DNA from: Spongilla lacustris
Taxonomy: Eukaryota; Porifera; Demospongiae; Spongillida; Spongillidae
Assembly (NCBI GenBank): GCA_949361645.1
Contig: OX442418.1
Span: 13,026,406-13,090,405 of the forward strand
Direction: 5' to 3'
Length of the DNA stretch: 64,000 nucleotides
The notes below the pieces were generated by a model that had not been told where the DNA came from, ran no database searches, and saw only the letters and a program-made list of their open reading frames with translations. The translations under genes were made by a program, and so were the position numbers. Below, piece after piece: positions 31,356-42,787 of the stretch; within the stretch, counting starts at the first letter, position 1; each line of letters starts with the position of its first letter.

Positions 31356-31427
31356 GGTTCCATGGTGTAGCGGTTAGCACATAAGACTCTGAATCTTATG
31401 ACCCGAGTTCAAATCTCGGTGGGACCT
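31356..31427 (+). tRNA. tRNA-Gln (CTG anticodon), copy 1
   Basis: 72-nt cloverleaf: acceptor GGTTCCA/TGGGACC (one U-G pair), A box TGGTGTAGCGG, anticodon loop CTCTGAA giving CUG, B box GAGTTCAAATC, discriminator T, no CCA. Followed by TGAGTA and a T-run (Pol III terminator). Confidence 0.95.
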
Positions 31428-31916
31428 GAGTATTTTTTTTTTTCTTTCCATCCCGAGGAACTAAGCCTAGATTTGACTCCAAAAAGGTCCAAACCTACAT
31501 ACCAAACTCCAGGGGAGACAAGACGTAAGGAAGTCAGGATAAGTCCAAGTAAGCTGTTAACCAATGCGTCACCACTCAACAGCTACGCACATGGTAGAGC
31601 TAGTGCCTGTGCATAAATACATCTCCATTCTCACAACAGCATTTAAATTCATGATCACCCCCAACCAACTCTTTATTGGCTCGATACTTCATATAGGAGT
31701 TTGTTTTGTTTCTCAAACGACTTATATTTAATAAAGCCACCTGCTAATACTATTACATCGCGCTTGAGAATTAATTATGCGGGCTATGGACACCTCAGAT
31801 TAATTGAGTCCCCCACAAAGCTACATGTGCTCGTATCCACATGACGTAATTTGTGAAGAGGGGTACTTGAGGAGTTATGAATCCACACGTCCGGGGATAG
31901 CTATCCTAACGCCTAC
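31428..31916. other. Spacer between tRNA-Gln copies 1 and 2
   Basis: 489 bp. Starts with a T-run terminator. No coding or RNA feature recognised. Confidence 0.5.
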
Positions 31917-31988
31917 GGTTCCATGGTGTAGCGGTTAGCACATAAGACTCTGAATCTTATGACCCGAGTTCAAATCTCGGTGGGACCT
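31917..31988 (+). tRNA. tRNA-Gln (CTG anticodon), copy 2
   Basis: Identical over 72 nt to copy 1. Downstream TGAATATTTTTC and T-run. Upstream flank shares little beyond an ACGG just before the gene. Confidence 0.95.
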
Positions 31989-32472
31989 GAATATTTTTCT
32001 TTTTTCTTTTTTTTTTTTTGCCCTAGGCGATTTCAATGCTGGTCTTCAGTGTAAATTGGCTTTTAAATTTTTTAAAAAGGTAACAATAATAATAACCAGT
32101 AAAATACATGACAATATACCCGTGATAACTCTTCCTATCAACCTAAGATAGAGTAGAGTGGTGCCCCATCATCGAACCAAAGTCCACTTCTCCACTTCAC
32201 ACGTGAGCCAAACTGGATGCCCTTATATGATGGCAAAGGCTAGACGTGCCCTAACGTAGCCACATGTTTGAGAGTAGGGGTTTTCCCCATTTGTGGGCCA
32301 AGTTTGCTGCTAGTCTTTTCAAAAAATGTCCTGCCTCTCTGCGAAGAAGTCCATCAACTGACATCACTAGTGGTGTAAAGTTACCCCTCCTGTCAATTCC
32401 ATCATAGATAGTATTATACTACCTATGATTCCATCAACTGATGCAGCTCTCCACCCTCAAATAATTGTAACC

Positions 32473-33150
32473 ATATGGGACAGTTTCCACGAAAACTTCC
32501 TATCGCGTAAATATATCAAATGTTATAAAATTCCCTTGCATTTGAATCACTATAACTTCCGTAAGGTTAAGGATATCGATTTCCTATTTTCAACACTTCA
32601 TACTACACCATTTCACTATAGTAAAATACATTTTGGTTCCTTAATTTTTATGTCATCCGTTACGGAGATACAGTTGAACAAAGTACGTGCACGTTTTCGC
32701 GCTCGATTCGCGCCAATCATTTGGGCAAATTGCGTCCTGCTCAATGTATGGGAAGGCGGTGATTATATCATTGGCGGGAATGAAGCGGGAAAACGTGCAC
32801 GTACTTTGTTCAACTGTATCTCCGTAACGGATGATATAAAAATTAACGAACAGAACAATCCAATAGCTAAGGGACCTCTCTACATAGAAACCGAATTTGA
32901 AGCGATTTGATTACTCCTGCTGAAAGTTATGGAGGATTTGAACCCGGTGGGATATCGGACGTTGCAATACTAGCATTTGTAAGACCCCAAAATATATTTT
33001 CCCATATTGAAATGGTGTAGTATGAAGTGATGAAAATAGGAAAATGATAGCCTTAATCGTTCGGAAGTTGTAGTGGTTCAAACACAAGGGAATTTTATAA
33101 CATTTTATATATTTACGCGATATTAAGTTATCATGGAAACTGTCCCATAT
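32473..33150. mobile_element. 678-bp foldback element, copy 2
   Basis: Related to 22890-23723 and palindromic: outer ends ATATGGGACAGTTTCCA / GGAAACTGTCCCATAT, with the same centre (GTTGAACAAAGTACGTGCAC / GTGCACGTACTTTGTTCAAC). The left arm lacks a segment of about 150 bp that is present in the right arm. It lies in the tRNA-rich spacer. Confidence 0.8.
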
Positions 33151-33405
33151 ATACATATACATTTTTAAACATGGTATACTTGGGATACAAAGTCGTTAAA
33201 ACTCGTTGCCTCCCCATGCATGAACTCAGCGCGAGGTATCTCGTGTAGAGCACGGCGTCAAAGACTTTGCTTGTGTTCTTTTGCCACACACTTTCTGTGT
33301 GCATGGGCCAGTCAACTACTCAATGGATCCACGAAATCGTACGTAATGATTGGCTGTATTAAAGATGTTTATAACAGTAGTCCCTGGTTTTGATTATAGA
33401 TAACA

Positions 33406-33534
33406 ATGTGTCAGCATTCCAATGAGGGACTGGAACCATTAAACCTATTTTGTCATCCCTGTCGCCCACTGTTTGCTAACGAGGAGACCAACATTGTATT
33501 TAATCTCAACAACGTGGTTTGGTCCACCAATTGA
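33406..33534 (+). pseudogene. Possible B-box zinc finger remnant
   Basis: A 42-codon frame reads CQHSNEGLEPLNLFCHPC, with the C-x2-H ... C-x2-C spacing of a TRIM-type B-box, then loses the pattern and stops. No RING, second half of the finger, coiled coil or NHL repeats follow. It is either a fragment of a TRIM-like gene or chance. Confidence 0.3.
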
Positions 33535-34154
33535 GCATGGATTACGAAGGAAAAAAATTCCTGGCAAATGTCGCGGCAAAAGTTTTTCCAGACTGCAATG
33601 GTGTGTTCGCCTATGATACATTGCAGTTCTTCTTACTCAACATTGCCTTGATACATAAACTGCACTATAGTAGCGATAGAGATATGTGAACCAGCTGCAG
33701 CAAACCATGTATATATCCTTTCTGGTGCTGTCTTCTTGCCTGCAGCTCTTTACCGAACACGTAAATACTCTTTGACTTGCCAAGATTTCCCTCGTGCATG
33801 CGCATTGAGGTAATAGACCATTTCTTTGACACAGGCAATAGTGGCAAGCTCAGAGGGAGTGTGGCTCAAACAAGTTGCAAAAGTACTCAAATCAGGAGAA
33901 GATGCAGTTGCCATTTACGGGATATTCGGGATACTAATAATAATAATAATTTAGGGGGTGGACGAACTGCATAAGTGTTGAAACGTGTTGGTGTTGTTTC
34001 AGTCCATCTTTTTTATTTCTAGTGCAACCCAACACAATCGTGTATGCATGAAAAGTATATAAATCCACCTTCATTTACAAAATATATAAATATAAAATTG
34101 CCAATTTGTATAAAGGGTTTTAATAATTACTGGTTCTAATGTAACACAACGTGT
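33535..34154. other. Spacer upstream of tRNA-Gln copy 3
   Basis: AT-rich. A 59-codon minus frame (33665-33847) and an overlapping plus frame show no recognisable motif. Nothing else seen. Confidence 0.4.
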
Positions 34155-34226
34155 GGTTCCATGGTGTAGCGGTTAGCACATAAGACTCTGAATCTTATGA
34201 CCCGAGTTCAAATCTCGGTGGGACCT
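34155..34226 (+). tRNA. tRNA-Gln (CTG anticodon), copy 3
   Basis: Identical over 72 nt to the copies at 31356 and 31917, again followed by TGAGTATTTTTTTT. Spaced about 2.2 kb from copy 2. Confidence 0.95.
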
Positions 34227-34458
34227 GAGTATTTTTTTTTCCCCCCTCATCATTCTTTTGCAAAACTTTTTTTGTAAGATGACAATCCGTAGTTACAATT
34301 ATGTTGTCTCAGTATTTGTTACTGGGTGCTGAACAGATTGGTTGCCATGGTACAATAAACAAGTGAGCTGAATGCATGAATATTTAAAATATTGATACAA
34401 ACGGATAAAAAATTTAATACAGACAATTCAAGAACAAAAAATAATAATAATGGTGTTC

Positions 34459-36287
34459 TCATTCGGGAAGAAGGCTCTCTATCTGCTGTAAGCTTCCCAG
34501 GAGCTCGTGCATGCCTCGTTCATCGGCCTGCTGAGACCCCATGGCCTCCAACATCTGGTTCACATACTTGCACCCAAACATCATCCACAGCACAACCTGT
34601 TTGGTTATGAAGGTGACTGGGCCCTCCAAAATGTGCAATCGTAAAAATACACTGCACACACACACACGCACATGTACACACACACATGTACACACACACA
34701 CGTACGCATGCACGCACGCACCTCTCTTGAACTGGCTGGGTCCTTCTCCTTGGTAAAATAAGCCTGTCCCTGTGATGCAATGTGCTGTATCAACTTGACA
34801 CAGCTGCTGTAAATGGATGCACTAAGTTCCTCAGTCCTCAGCAGTGCAGCTATCAAGCCTAAAGATTGGACACAATAGCACCAGAGCGTCCTCACAAGTA
34901 CTCAATAGCACCAGAGCGTCCTCACAAGTACTCAATAGCACCAGAGCATCCTCACAAGAGGTACTCAATAGCACCAGAGCATCCTCACAAGAAGTACTCA
35001 ATAGCACCAGAGCATCCTCACAAGAGGTACTCAATAGCACCAGAGCGTCCTCACAAGAGGTACTCAATGCCACAAATGGGAGCACTATACCAAAGGGTTG
35101 TGATGCCCCATAGCACCAAGAGGTGCCCTATAGCACCAAGGGGTGTCCCATAGCACCAAGGGGTGTCCCATAGCACCAAGGGGTTCCCCATAGCACCAAG
35201 GGGTGTCCCATAGCACCAAGGGGTGCCCCAGAGCACCAAGGGGTGCCCCAGAGCACCAAGGGGTGCCCCATAGCATGCTCCAAACGGTCCATACACCTGG
35301 GGTAGTACTAAACATACCAACATTTTTGCTTTCAGAAGCCAGGTCAGGCACCTTCATCACCAGGGCCTTCAGTAGCCCCATGACCTTCAGGACCCCTTCA
35401 AAGTGCTCACACACCTCCTAGTGTACAGGCACATGTGATGGCAAGCCTCACAAGACATATAGCACGACACACAAGCCACACCCCAAGCATCACCTGCTGT
35501 GCAGCACAACATAAACCACACCCCCAAGCATCACCTGCCGTGCAGCACCACACACAAACCACACCACCAAGCCTCACCTGACGTGCAGCACGACACACAA
35601 ACCACACCCCCAAGCCTCACCTGCCGTGCAGCACGACACACAAACCCATCAAACTGCTCCAAGGTGACTTTCACAAACAACAGTGTCACCGTAACAGCCA
35701 TCGGCATCCATTCACTTTCAGGTGACGGAGTGTTGCCTGCTCCACCAGTGTGCAAGAAGTAGGGTATGGCTTCAGCCAACAAGTACAAACATTCCTTCAA
35801 GTAATCCTTTAACTTTAAAATGAGGGGAGAGAGGAGGGAGGGACGTCAGGAGAGGGAGCAGGAGAGGAAGGTGAGGAGTGGAAGGAGGAGAGGGAGCAGG
35901 AGAGGAAGGTGAGGAGTGGAAGAAGGAGAGGGAGAAGGGAGGTCTACACATTACATTGCTGTCTGCTGGTGCCCCCCCCCCCCCCCCTAAACATGGAGCC
36001 CACCTGGATAGCACGGACACACTTGATGGACACCAGTATCCCAGTAATCCTTGATGCTTCATCAATAGCCAGCTGGACAAACCTCTGGACAAGCTGACAG
36101 AGGTGCAGCTGTGATCTCCTTAGCAGGTCTTGCTGCACTGGCAGCCCAAGCTTGGTCCACGGTCTGGGTGGATAAAATGCTTTAGTTCAAACATGAGGGG
36201 GGGACCATCAAATATGTACTCACTCTGCAGCAGTCAGGATAAAGGCACCCCAGTGTTGGTGCTTTGAATTGAATTCATCCCTGCCAC

Positions 36288-36344
<57 letters not shown>

Positions 36345-36738
36345 GTGTGTGTGCGTGTATGTGCGTATATGTGCATGTATGTATGTGTATGTATGTGGAT
36401 ATGTGTATGCGTGTGTGCGTGCATAAAAAGAGTTGGAAGTTCCACCCTCAAAGATCAGTACCTGATAAGTCCAAGCTGCTTCTGTAGGGTGGAGTGGTTG
36501 ACATTCAAGAGCTCGTTGCTTGTGGAGACAGCCTTTTGCATCTCCAAGGTGACCTAACAGAACAGCAGCTGTAGCGAAAGGTTCGCCACATTAGCCACAG
36601 ACAAACCTGCAGGAACTCATTGAGTGTCTCTATCTTGCCTTCCAAAGCTTTGTAAATAGGTAGTTCTTCCTGGTTAACAAGAACGGTACCATGAAATTTA
36701 TGGCCAGACCCCATGGCACTACAGACACACTACTACTA

Positions 36739-36802
<64 letters not shown>

Positions 36803-36871
36803 CACACACACACACACACACACTACACACACACACACACACACACTACACACACACACACACACACACTA

Positions 36872-36962
<91 letters not shown>

Positions 36963-39900
36963 ATTGCAGTCACTCACTCGCATTTCTTTGTTGCCACCTG
37001 GAAACCACTGTGAGCCTTCCAGGACCACCTCAACAGCAGAAGAGACCTCGACAAGGCTGGTGGGGGTGTTTGCTTCAAGGTTCTGCATATTCCAAGACCA
37101 GCACGTCATGTGGAAGTGTGCCACACACAGGGTGTCCCCAACATCACACAGGGTGTTCCCAGCACCACACAGGGTGTCCCCAGCACCACACAGGGTGTCC
37201 CCAACACCACACAGGGTGTCCCCAACACCACACAGGGTGTCCCAGCACCACACAGGGTGTCCCCAGCACCACACAGGGTGTCCCCAACACCACACAGGGT
37301 GTCCCCAACACCACACAGGGTGTTCCCAGCACCACACAGGGTGTTCCCAGCACCACACAGGGTGTCCCCAGCACCACACAGGGTGTCCCCCAGCACCAAA
37401 CAGGGTGTCCCAGTGATAGAAAATAGAAAAAAAATTTAAGCTTACACTTAATTAGAGGAAATAAGCGACTTCATGTCACAATCTCATTACCAACTACTCT
37501 AATTATCCAGCAAGTTCAGCAAAAGATCATAATTCTATTTTTGTATTAAGATTGGAAAGAGCTATCTTTTCAACATTGAGCATTGAGTTGACTTACAGTG
37601 CGTTGATCATCAGTTAGATTAACAGATTGAACAATTTGTACTGTCACTAACACGTCATTAACTGGTTCTAGCAAGTTTCATAATTTAATGCAATGCATCC
37701 AGTAAATGAGGTACTGGGAACAGAAAACTGCAGTATGTACCACTGGGGGGATCTGTATGTACCACTGGGGGGACCTGTATGTACCACTGGGGGGATCTGT
37801 ATGTACCACTGGGGGGATCTGTATGTACCACTGGGGGGATCTGTATGTACCACTGGGGGGATCTGTATGTACCACTGGGGGGATCTGTATGTACCACTGG
37901 GGGGATCTGTATGTACCACTGGGGGGATCTGTATGTACCACTGGGGGGATCTGTATGTACCACTGGGGGGATCTGTATGTACCACTGGGGGGATCTGTAT
38001 GTACCACTGGGGGGATCTGTATGTACCACTGGGGGGATCTGTATGTACCACTGGGGGGATCTGTATGTACCACTGGGGGGATCTGTATGTACCACTGGGG
38101 GGATCTGTATGTACCACTGGGGGGACCTGTATGTACCACTGGGGGGATCTGTATGTACCACTGGGGGGATCTGTATGTACCACTGGGGGGATCTGTATGT
38201 ACCACTGGGGGGATCTGTATGTACCACTGGGGGGATCTGTATATGATACATACAATCCCTAACTTAAGGCCCCCCCCCCCCCCCCCAAAGGTTATTGTTA
38301 ATTGTTATTAATGGTGGCTATTCACTAAAGTATTTATATAAACGATGCAGCCCCATGCAGAATGTGCACACAATCTGACTCGACAACATCAATGAAATGG
38401 TGAGACCAGGGTGGGTGTGGCTATGACATGGCTGGGGTGGAGAATGTTTTAGGATGGTGTCTTACAGCTATTTTGTTGGTACCCCCTCCTCGGTAGGAGG
38501 TACCCCCTCCTGGTAGGAGGTAGAAATACATCATTTGGTCATACCACATCTCAAGTGTGGATATGAGGTGTTTAAATGAGCATACCACACCTCAAGTGTG
38601 GATATGAGGTGTTCAAATGAGCACACCATGGATACCTCAAGTGTGGATATGAGGTGTTCAAATGAGCACACCACACCTCAAGTGTGGGTATGAGGTGTTC
38701 AAATGAGCACACCATACCTCAAGTGTGGATATGAGGTGTTCAAATGAGCACACCACACCTCAAGTGTGGGTATGAGGTGTTCAAATGAGCACACCACACC
38801 TCAAGTGTGGATATGAGGTGTTCAAATGAGCACACCATACCTCAAGTGTGGATATGAGGTGTTCCTTTTTCTGACTGGCCAAGGCAAGGAACTCCTCCAA
38901 GGAAATCTTACGGCTGTGAGCTTGAATCTCTGCCCACTGTTTAGTCTGGGAAGGAGGGGTGAAGAATGAAGAGAAGGGGTGAAGGATGAAGAGAAGGGGA
39001 GAAGGATGACCAGTGTCCCTGCCTTGCAAGCAATCCACACTACCTTCACGTCCAGCTGTTTGGTGCCTGTGCGAGCACTGTCTGTTCCCACCTCCTCCCC
39101 AGGGACAGCTGCTTCCACGCCCTTCTTCTTGATCCTGTTCCTCAGTCTGTGTTGCATGCGCTGGAGCACGGCTCTGGTGTGCACCTCTCTCACACCATCA
39201 CTTGAGGTGGCATCCGACGATGGGGGTGGAGCCTTAAGGCGAATACCAGGTGGTGGGGGTGGAGGAGGTGGAGGAGGAGGAGGTGGTGGAGGTGGTGGTG
39301 GTAGTAGACTAGGCGCTTGACCAGCTGAGATAATGAGCATATCACAATGCCATCTCTACGCCCACTCCCTCGGACCACGCCCACTCCCTCCAGTACCACG
39401 CCCACTCCCTCCAATACCACGCCCACCTCCTCCAATACCACACCCACCTCCTCCAATACCACGCCCACCTCATCCAGTACCACGCCCACTCCCTCCAATA
39501 CCACGCCCACCTCCTCCAATACCACGCCCACCTCATCCAGTACCATGCCCACTCCCTCCAGTACCACACCCACCCCCTCCAGTACCACGCCCACCTCCTC
39601 CAATACCACGCCCACTCCCTCCAATACCACACCCACCTCATCCAGTACCACGCCCACTCCCTCCAATACCACGCCCACCTCCTCCAATACCACGCCCACC
39701 TCCTCCAGTACCACGCCCACTCCCTCCAGTACCATGCCCACCCCCTCCAGTACCACGCCCACCTCCTCCAATACCACGCCCACTCCCTCCAGTACCACGC
39801 CCACCTCCTCCAATACCACACCCTTCCATGCCCACCTCCAATACCATATGGACACACACCTTCACTGGTACTGGGGCTGTTCACATAGTACTTCCTCAGA

Positions 39901-40766
39901 GCTGGGTTCCTGATCTTCTGCTGGGAGGCCGTGACCTTCTCCTCCAGTATGCAGTTCAGGCCACCCTCAGTCTGGTCCAGCTTCTTGTGGATACCCATGA
40001 GGGAGGGGGTGCCAGGTGTGACCCTCGTCTTTGGCAGGTCCCCCAAGCCATGTTTTGGGGCTGGGGACTGGAGAGGTAGCGACGAACCGTGGCCGCTGCC
40101 AAACATGGAACCAAGGGTCCCCAATAGTGGGCGTCGCCCTGTGCCGGTGGTGTTCTGAGTGCTGTGACAAAAATGTTAAGGCACCATATGGTCACATGAC
40201 CCATGGTCACATGACATGGACACCTCATGGATTACCTAGAATTCAGCTGGTTCTTCTGGGACCAGGAGAAAGCCCCCAGCGACTTCTTAACATCAGTCCT
40301 ACTGCTGTGCCTCTCTGACTGGGTTGTCTTGAGCACTTTGGCAGCTGGTCCCTCGTCATCATCATCAACCAATGGGCGTTTCTGGGGGGGGGGGGGGGCC
40401 CAAGTGTACTCAGCATATTGTGCACAGACACATGCATGTGCATCGTATGTGACATGGGGTAAATCCATATATATATATGTATCTGCCACACCCTTTTAGC
40501 ATCATTATCTAGTTTGGGCATGCTGTGTGCATATCCTATAGTGTACAGTTTTTGAAATGCAAGCAATTAATTTTATTTTTTTATTTTTTTCGTGACCTCG
40601 GTCAGTTCTGTTGAACATACCTTTAAGCCCCCAGCAACATTCTAGTTAAATTCATTAATTTATTAAAAACATTAAAATGCAATTCTTACCATTGGTAGCT
40701 AATCTTATCCCACACATATTTACATCTTACTGGGAAACTTATTCTCTGGGTTGGAATAAGCCCTTT

Positions 40767-40800
<34 letters not shown>

Positions 40801-42059
40801 CAAATGTAGGGCAGTTGACATAGCAGCTATGTCAACTGCCCTAAAGAAACTAACATTTGAAAGAGGGGGGGGGGGGGGGGAAGGCTTATTCCAGCCCAGA
40901 GAATAAGTTTCCCAGCACATGATTAGCTACCAATGGTAAAAGTTTGGTAAGTATTTTAATGTATTTGGATAGTTGATAATTCATAATAAATTAACGATCC
41001 AATTTTATGTTACATGTGCCAAAATATAATTATTTTATTTCATAGATGTACAATGCAATTTGAATTGACTAGAATGCTGCAGGGCTAAACAGAACTGACC
41101 GAGGTCATGAAAATAATAATAATTAATTGCTTGCATTTCAAAAGCTGTACACTACAGAATATACACATGTATAACAATTTTGCTTGTTCCTATGGGGAGA
41201 GCACACAGGGTAAATGGCACATCCAAACTAGATAATGATGCTAAAAGGTGTGGCATATATATATATATATATATATATATGGATGCAGTAACATAGGTAC
41301 ATGCATCCATAATACTTACCCGCTGTGGGGCGGGAGTGGTGGTGCTGGGGTTAACTGCAGCCGGTTCATCGGTAATAAAGTCTACTGCTGACTTCATGAA
41401 CGTTACCACACTGTCCCACATTGACCTGATTGCAAGAGGCGCTTGACTTCCTGCTCCTGAAACCAGCACCAGCCAAAAATAAAACGGTTTGGGGGGTAGA
41501 GTGGGAGGGGGGAGGAGGGGAATGGATGGGGTACACTGTTCACTGTACTGTGTACAGCATGTAAATGACGTTACGAACCATTGAGTGGCTGAGGTATAGT
41601 CACTACTTCTGTTGCCTCTGTCCGACCTTTTGGCTGTTGCTTGGTAACCAAGGGGGAACACGCCTTCAACTGTCGCTGCAGCTCAAGCACGTCGCTCGGC
41701 TTGATGGTGGGCTCAGGGGAAGCACCAAGATCCGGGGGCTCGGGGGAAGCACAAAGAGCGGGGTCGGTGGGTAGCGAAGATGCTTCGGAAGCGAAGTCTA
41801 AGCTTCTCTTGATGTCAGCCATGTCGGGGTGTGCATTTTCCTTGTCAAAACATCCATCACCCTCCGGGAATGGAAAGGGACTCTTCGAGAGGAATGAAGC
41901 ATACTATCAAACCAAACACTGCGAGGGTGTACAGAGGATGGTTACTTGTTTAAGCTTGTGAATACGCGTTTTGGACTCATCGAATGTTGCCTTATCATCA
42001 ACTGGATCCACTCGTTCGTCAAGGGTAGGCAATATCGAAGTTCTTCTTTTTCTAATCAT
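34459..42059 (-). CDS. Unidentified multi-exon protein: Pro-rich N-half, helical C-half
   Basis: I do not recognise the family. About 15 exons join in phase. Exon 1 (41946-42059) starts [18 protein letters not shown] and joins exon 2 (41575-41882; [16 protein letters not shown]...). Later exons give [38 protein letters not shown] (NLS-like), [25 protein letters not shown], a polyproline run (about 39240-39305), [126 protein letters not shown] and [13 protein letters not shown], ending IESLLPE with stop 34459-34461. The C-half resembles helical HEAT-like solenoids; the N-half is disordered and basic. A nuclear scaffold is a guess. It is head-to-head with BBIP1. The introns are very rich in minisatellites. 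Confidence 0.65.
34876..35072. repeat. 33-36-bp minisatellite
   Basis: Six units of AGTACTCAATAGCACCAGAG plus C(G/A)TCCTCACAA, with or without an extra GAG. It lies in an intron of the unidentified gene. Confidence 0.9.
35105..35275. repeat. 20-bp minisatellite
   Basis: About eight units of CCCATAGCACCAAGGGGTGT, sharing the TAGCACCA core with the preceding array at 34876-35072, which suggests common origin. Confidence 0.9.
35470..35645. repeat. ~42-bp repeat
   Basis: Four imperfect units of CACCTGCCGTGCAGCACGAC plus ACACAAACCACACCCCCAAGCCT, next to the exon ending GFVCRAA. The exon edge (TGCAGCACGACACACAAACC) is itself part of the unit, but whether the donor lies in it is unclear. Confidence 0.7.
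36290..36420. repeat. (GT)n microsatellite
   Basis: GT tract with GC and AT variants in an intron of the unidentified gene. Confidence 0.9.
36740..36962. repeat. (CA)n microsatellite
   Basis: More than 200 bp of CA with periodic CACTACAC interruptions, in an intron of the unidentified gene. Confidence 0.95.
37124..37412. repeat. 21-bp minisatellite
   Basis: About 14 units of ACACAGGGTGTCCCCAGCACC (CCAACACC variants). The 21-bp period leaves frames open on both strands. It sits just upstream, in gene sense, of the exon starting [15 protein letters not shown]. Confidence 0.95.
37731..38242. repeat. 22-bp satellite, highly homogeneous
   Basis: About 23 units of TGTATGTACCACTGGGGGGATC; only two units carry a T-to-C change (GACC). 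All six frames are artificially long. Intronic. Confidence 0.97.
38540..38865 (-). repeat. 41-bp x8 array spanning a splice donor
   Basis: Eight units. On the minus strand each reads GAACACCTCATATCCACACT-TGAG|GT(G/A)TGG. The first copy is the exon end (E-H-L-I-S-T-L-E, exon edge 38841) followed by donor GTATGG; seven further exon-edge/donor copies follow in the intron. Confidence 0.9.
39350..39840. repeat. 21-bp minisatellite
   Basis: About 23 units of CCTCCAATACCACGCCCAC plus TC/CT, with mixed ATA/GTA and TCC/CCC variants. On the minus strand it would read VGVVLEE in frame, but it lies between exons ending STS and starting [10 protein letters not shown] and is treated as intronic. Confidence 0.85.
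40466..41282. mobile_element. ~815-bp foldback element, second family
   Basis: Long inverted repeat: outer arms CTGCCACACCCTTTTAGCAT / ATGCTAAAAGGTGTGGC, middle GACCTCGGTCAGTTCTGTT / AACAGAACTGACCGAGGTC, and a centre that is itself a perfect palindrome, GGGCAGTTGACATAGC / GCTATGTCAACTGCCC (about 40811-40842). Paired poly-C (40769-40794) and poly-G (40866-40880) runs face each other. It is unrelated to the 22890 family and lies in an intron of the unidentified gene. Confidence 0.85.
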
Positions 42060-42171
42060 TGACAAACATCCAAAAAAAAAAAAAAAAAAAAAAAAAACAG
42101 GTTTAGAAATCAAAAAACGCGCGCAGGTTCTTTCTAATAGAAGCACACTTTTAATTGAACTATACTTAGTA
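42060..42171. promoter_or_regulatory. Divergent promoter, unidentified gene/BBIP1
   Basis: 112 bp between opposite start codons. It contains a long A-run (42072-42097) and a GCGCGC core (about 42119). Inferred from geometry. Confidence 0.5.
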
Positions 42172-42557
42172 ATGTCTGGTCAAGTAAGTCCGTGTGATGT
42201 ATGTGGTGCTAATATAATATAAGCCACTGTAATAACAGAAGCAGCCACAGGCCTTTAAAGAAGTTCTGCCGAAGACTGGGGTGGTATTTACAGAAGAAAC
42301 ACTTGAAATGGTAGAAGCAAAACGTTTCTTTTTTTTTTTTAATGCGATTGCATGTATTTATTGTTCAAACAGGTCTTGTGTAAGCCAAAGATTCTTCCGC
42401 TTAAATCAGTAACTTTAGAAAAACTAGAACACATGCAAAAAGAGGCAAGTTGATGTTTCTATCATCAGCTATGGACGGAATATCTGATACTATTGTTATC
42501 TTGCAGGCTCAGGAAAAATTGAGAGGTGCTGCATCGAGCACCGAACAGCCCCAGTAA
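42172..42557 (+). CDS. BBIP1: BBSome-interacting protein 1 (BBIP10)
   Basis: Small BBSome subunit needed for ciliary membrane trafficking. Four tiny exons: 42172-42183 (MSGQ), 42239-42310 (FKEVLPKTGVVFTEETLEM), 42373-42444 (VLCKPKILPLKSVTLEKLEHM...) and 42507-42557 ending STEQPQ, stop 42555-42557. Predicted length is 68 residues; the human protein is about 92, with most of the difference at the N-terminus. The block VLCKPK(I/L)LPLKS(V/L)TLEKLE is diagnostic. Intron 3 begins GCAAGT, so it is a GC-AG intron. The gene is too small and split for simple ORF calling. Presence implies a ciliated or flagellated organism. Confidence 0.9.
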
Positions 42558-42787
42558 AATGTACACAACATTTGCATCAAGCATACACCAGCTGGGTGGA
42601 TATTGGCGTGCGAAAGACCTTTGGAGTGGGGCAAATTCATCTCCGCTTTCCCACACCAGTTGTTTTTATCTATCCCTTTGTATTGTTTATTTGAACGCGG
42701 TAAAATGACTGCTGTTGCCATGGATACAACGCCTTTTTAAAATAGAAGTCCAATAAAGCAAGTGATATACACATATAAAGTTTATTT

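Noticed and set aside
37668..38311. Five overlapping 150-200-codon frames on both strands
   Set aside because: All derive from a 22-bp satellite lacking stops; no conserved domain.
39190..40124. Repeat-rich frames (VGVVLEE; WYWRR; RPPPPIP)
   Set aside because: A 21-bp minisatellite between well-placed exons. Inclusion would add over 150 low-complexity residues, and splice sites bracket it.
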